Part shown: piece by piece, positions 5,251 to 5,879 of the stretch
Layout: every line of letters begins with the position of its first letter
Numbering within the stretch: position 1 is the stretch's first letter
Assembly (NCBI GenBank): GCA_021154065.1
Contig: JAJKJG010000165.1
Coordinates: forward strand, 1-5,879
DNA length: 5,879 bases
Direction: 5' to 3'
From: Methylobacterium sp.
GTDB lineage: Bacteria > Pseudomonadota > Alphaproteobacteria > Rhizobiales > Beijerinckiaceae
Translations under genes and position numbers: made by a program
The notes under the pieces: generated by a model
The model's input: the letters and a program-made list of their open reading frames with translations, nothing else
Database searches by the model: none
What the model was told of the DNA's origin: nothing

Positions 5251-5879
5251 ATGAAGAAGAGGCCGCTCATCGTCGTCACCAGCCGCCTGCCGGACGTGGT
5301 CGAGACGCGCATGCGCGAGTTGTTCGACGCCCGGCTCAACCTCGACGACAAGCCGATGTCCCCGGCGGAGTTGATCGAAGCGGCGAAAACCGCCGACGTG
5401 CTCGTGCCGACCGTCACCGACGAGATCGACGCCTCGATCCTCGCCCAGGCCGGTCCGAACCTCAAACTGATCGCCAACTTCGGCAACGGCGTCGACAACA
5501 TCGACGTGCAGGCGGCGCTGGCGCGCGGCATCACGGTCACCAACACGCCGGGCGTGCTGACCGAAGACACGGCCGACATGACGGTCGCGCTCATCCTCGC
5601 CGTCGCCCGCCGCCTCGCGGAGGGCGCGCGCGTCATCCCGGACGAAGACTGGGCCGGCTGGTCGCCGACCTGGATGCTCGGCCACCGCGTGACGGGCAAG
5701 CGGCTCGGCATCGTCGGCATGGGCCGCATCGGGCAAGCGCTGGCGCGTCGCGCCAAGGCGTTCGGGCTCTCGATCCACTACCACAATCGCCGCCGCGTCG
5801 CGGCGCGCATCGAAGAGGAGCTGGAGGCGACCTACTGGGAGTCGCTCGACCAGATGCTGGCGCGCATGGACGTGGTGTC
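5251..5879 (+). CDS. D-isomer-specific 2-hydroxyacid dehydrogenase (3' truncated by window end)
   Basis: The frame is open from ATG 5251 to the window end, giving 209 residues of a protein that is usually about 310-340. Residues 1-100 form the start of the catalytic domain (IANFGNGVDNIDV at 74-86, with the family's typical N-x-G-x-G-V-D-N), followed by the linker helix NTPGVLTEDTADMTVALIL. The nucleotide-binding domain begins near 100 and has GMGRIG at 156-161 in the order expected of GxGxxG. After the second strand the sequence is HNRRR (178-182) rather than the Asp typical of NAD-specific enzymes, which suggests NADPH. Such enzymes reduce glyoxylate, hydroxypyruvate or similar 2-keto acids in the cytoplasm; the Arg/Glu/His catalytic residues lie partly beyond the window. 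The shine-dalgarno is weak (GGGA, 5238-5241); an in-frame GTG at 5236 is an alternative start. The hairpin array lies directly upstream. Confidence 0.92.
   Translation, partial: MKKRPLIVVTSRLPDVVETRMRELFDARLNLDDKPMSPAELIEAAKTADVLVPTVTDEIDASILAQAGPNLKLIANFGNGVDNIDVQAALARGITVTNTPGVLTEDTADMTVALILAVARRLAEGARVIPDEDWAGWSPTWMLGHRVTGKRLGIVGMGRIGQALARRAKAFGLSIHYHNRRRVAARIEEELEATYWESLDQMLARMDVV

Noticed and set aside
5076..5756. N-terminal extension of the SH3-protein frame, open across the dehydrogenase gene on the opposite strand
   Set aside because: It lies antisense to a clearly coding gene and has low-complexity Ser/Arg/Thr composition. The true protein has its own signal peptide and ribosome-binding site at 5021.

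Overview
The window is GC-rich, densely coding bacterial DNA. It most likely comes from an alphaproteobacterium of the Hyphomicrobiales (Rhizobiales). The main reason is an Irr-type Fur-family regulator set divergently against fabA-fabB-fabI, an arrangement I know from that group. A Methylobacteriaceae-like source is my guess and is not proven by the sequence. I see no mobile element, CRISPR array, tRNA or rRNA.

Layout. (1) Bases 1-779 (+) hold the 3' part of a gene for an FAD-dependent oxidoreductase fused to a C-terminal Rieske [2Fe-2S] domain. (2) Bases 847-3704 (-) hold fabA, then fabB, then a fabI-type gene in the order of transcription, separated by gaps of 138 and 149 bp that carry several palindromes and a shared 10-mer. 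(3) Bases 3705-3926 form the divergent control region. (4) Bases 3927-4412 (+) encode Irr. (5) Bases 4419-5021 (-) encode an exported bacterial SH3-domain protein that converges on irr with only 6 bp between the stops. (6) Bases 5022-5250 are intergenic and contain three regularly spaced hairpin repeats. (7) Bases 5251-5879 (+) are the first 209 codons of a D-2-hydroxyacid dehydrogenase that runs off the window. No gene-free stretch exceeds 229 bp.

How the genes work together. FabA makes and isomerises the 10-carbon trans-2-enoyl-ACP to cis-3. FabB elongates the cis-3 product, committing it to unsaturated fatty acids. An enoyl-ACP reductase would normally finish each cycle. Irr is the iron/heme-status regulator, so its position suggests a possible link between iron supply and membrane lipid unsaturation.

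The most unusual points are two. The FabI-type protein keeps the family fold and motifs but has lost the NADH-binding lysine (Thr163), and also has Phe146, Ala94 and Gly171 where FabI usually has Tyr, Gly and Arg. This suggests a repurposed or inactive paralogue. The second is the triple hairpin array just upstream of the dehydrogenase gene. I did not find a clearly new multi-gene system.
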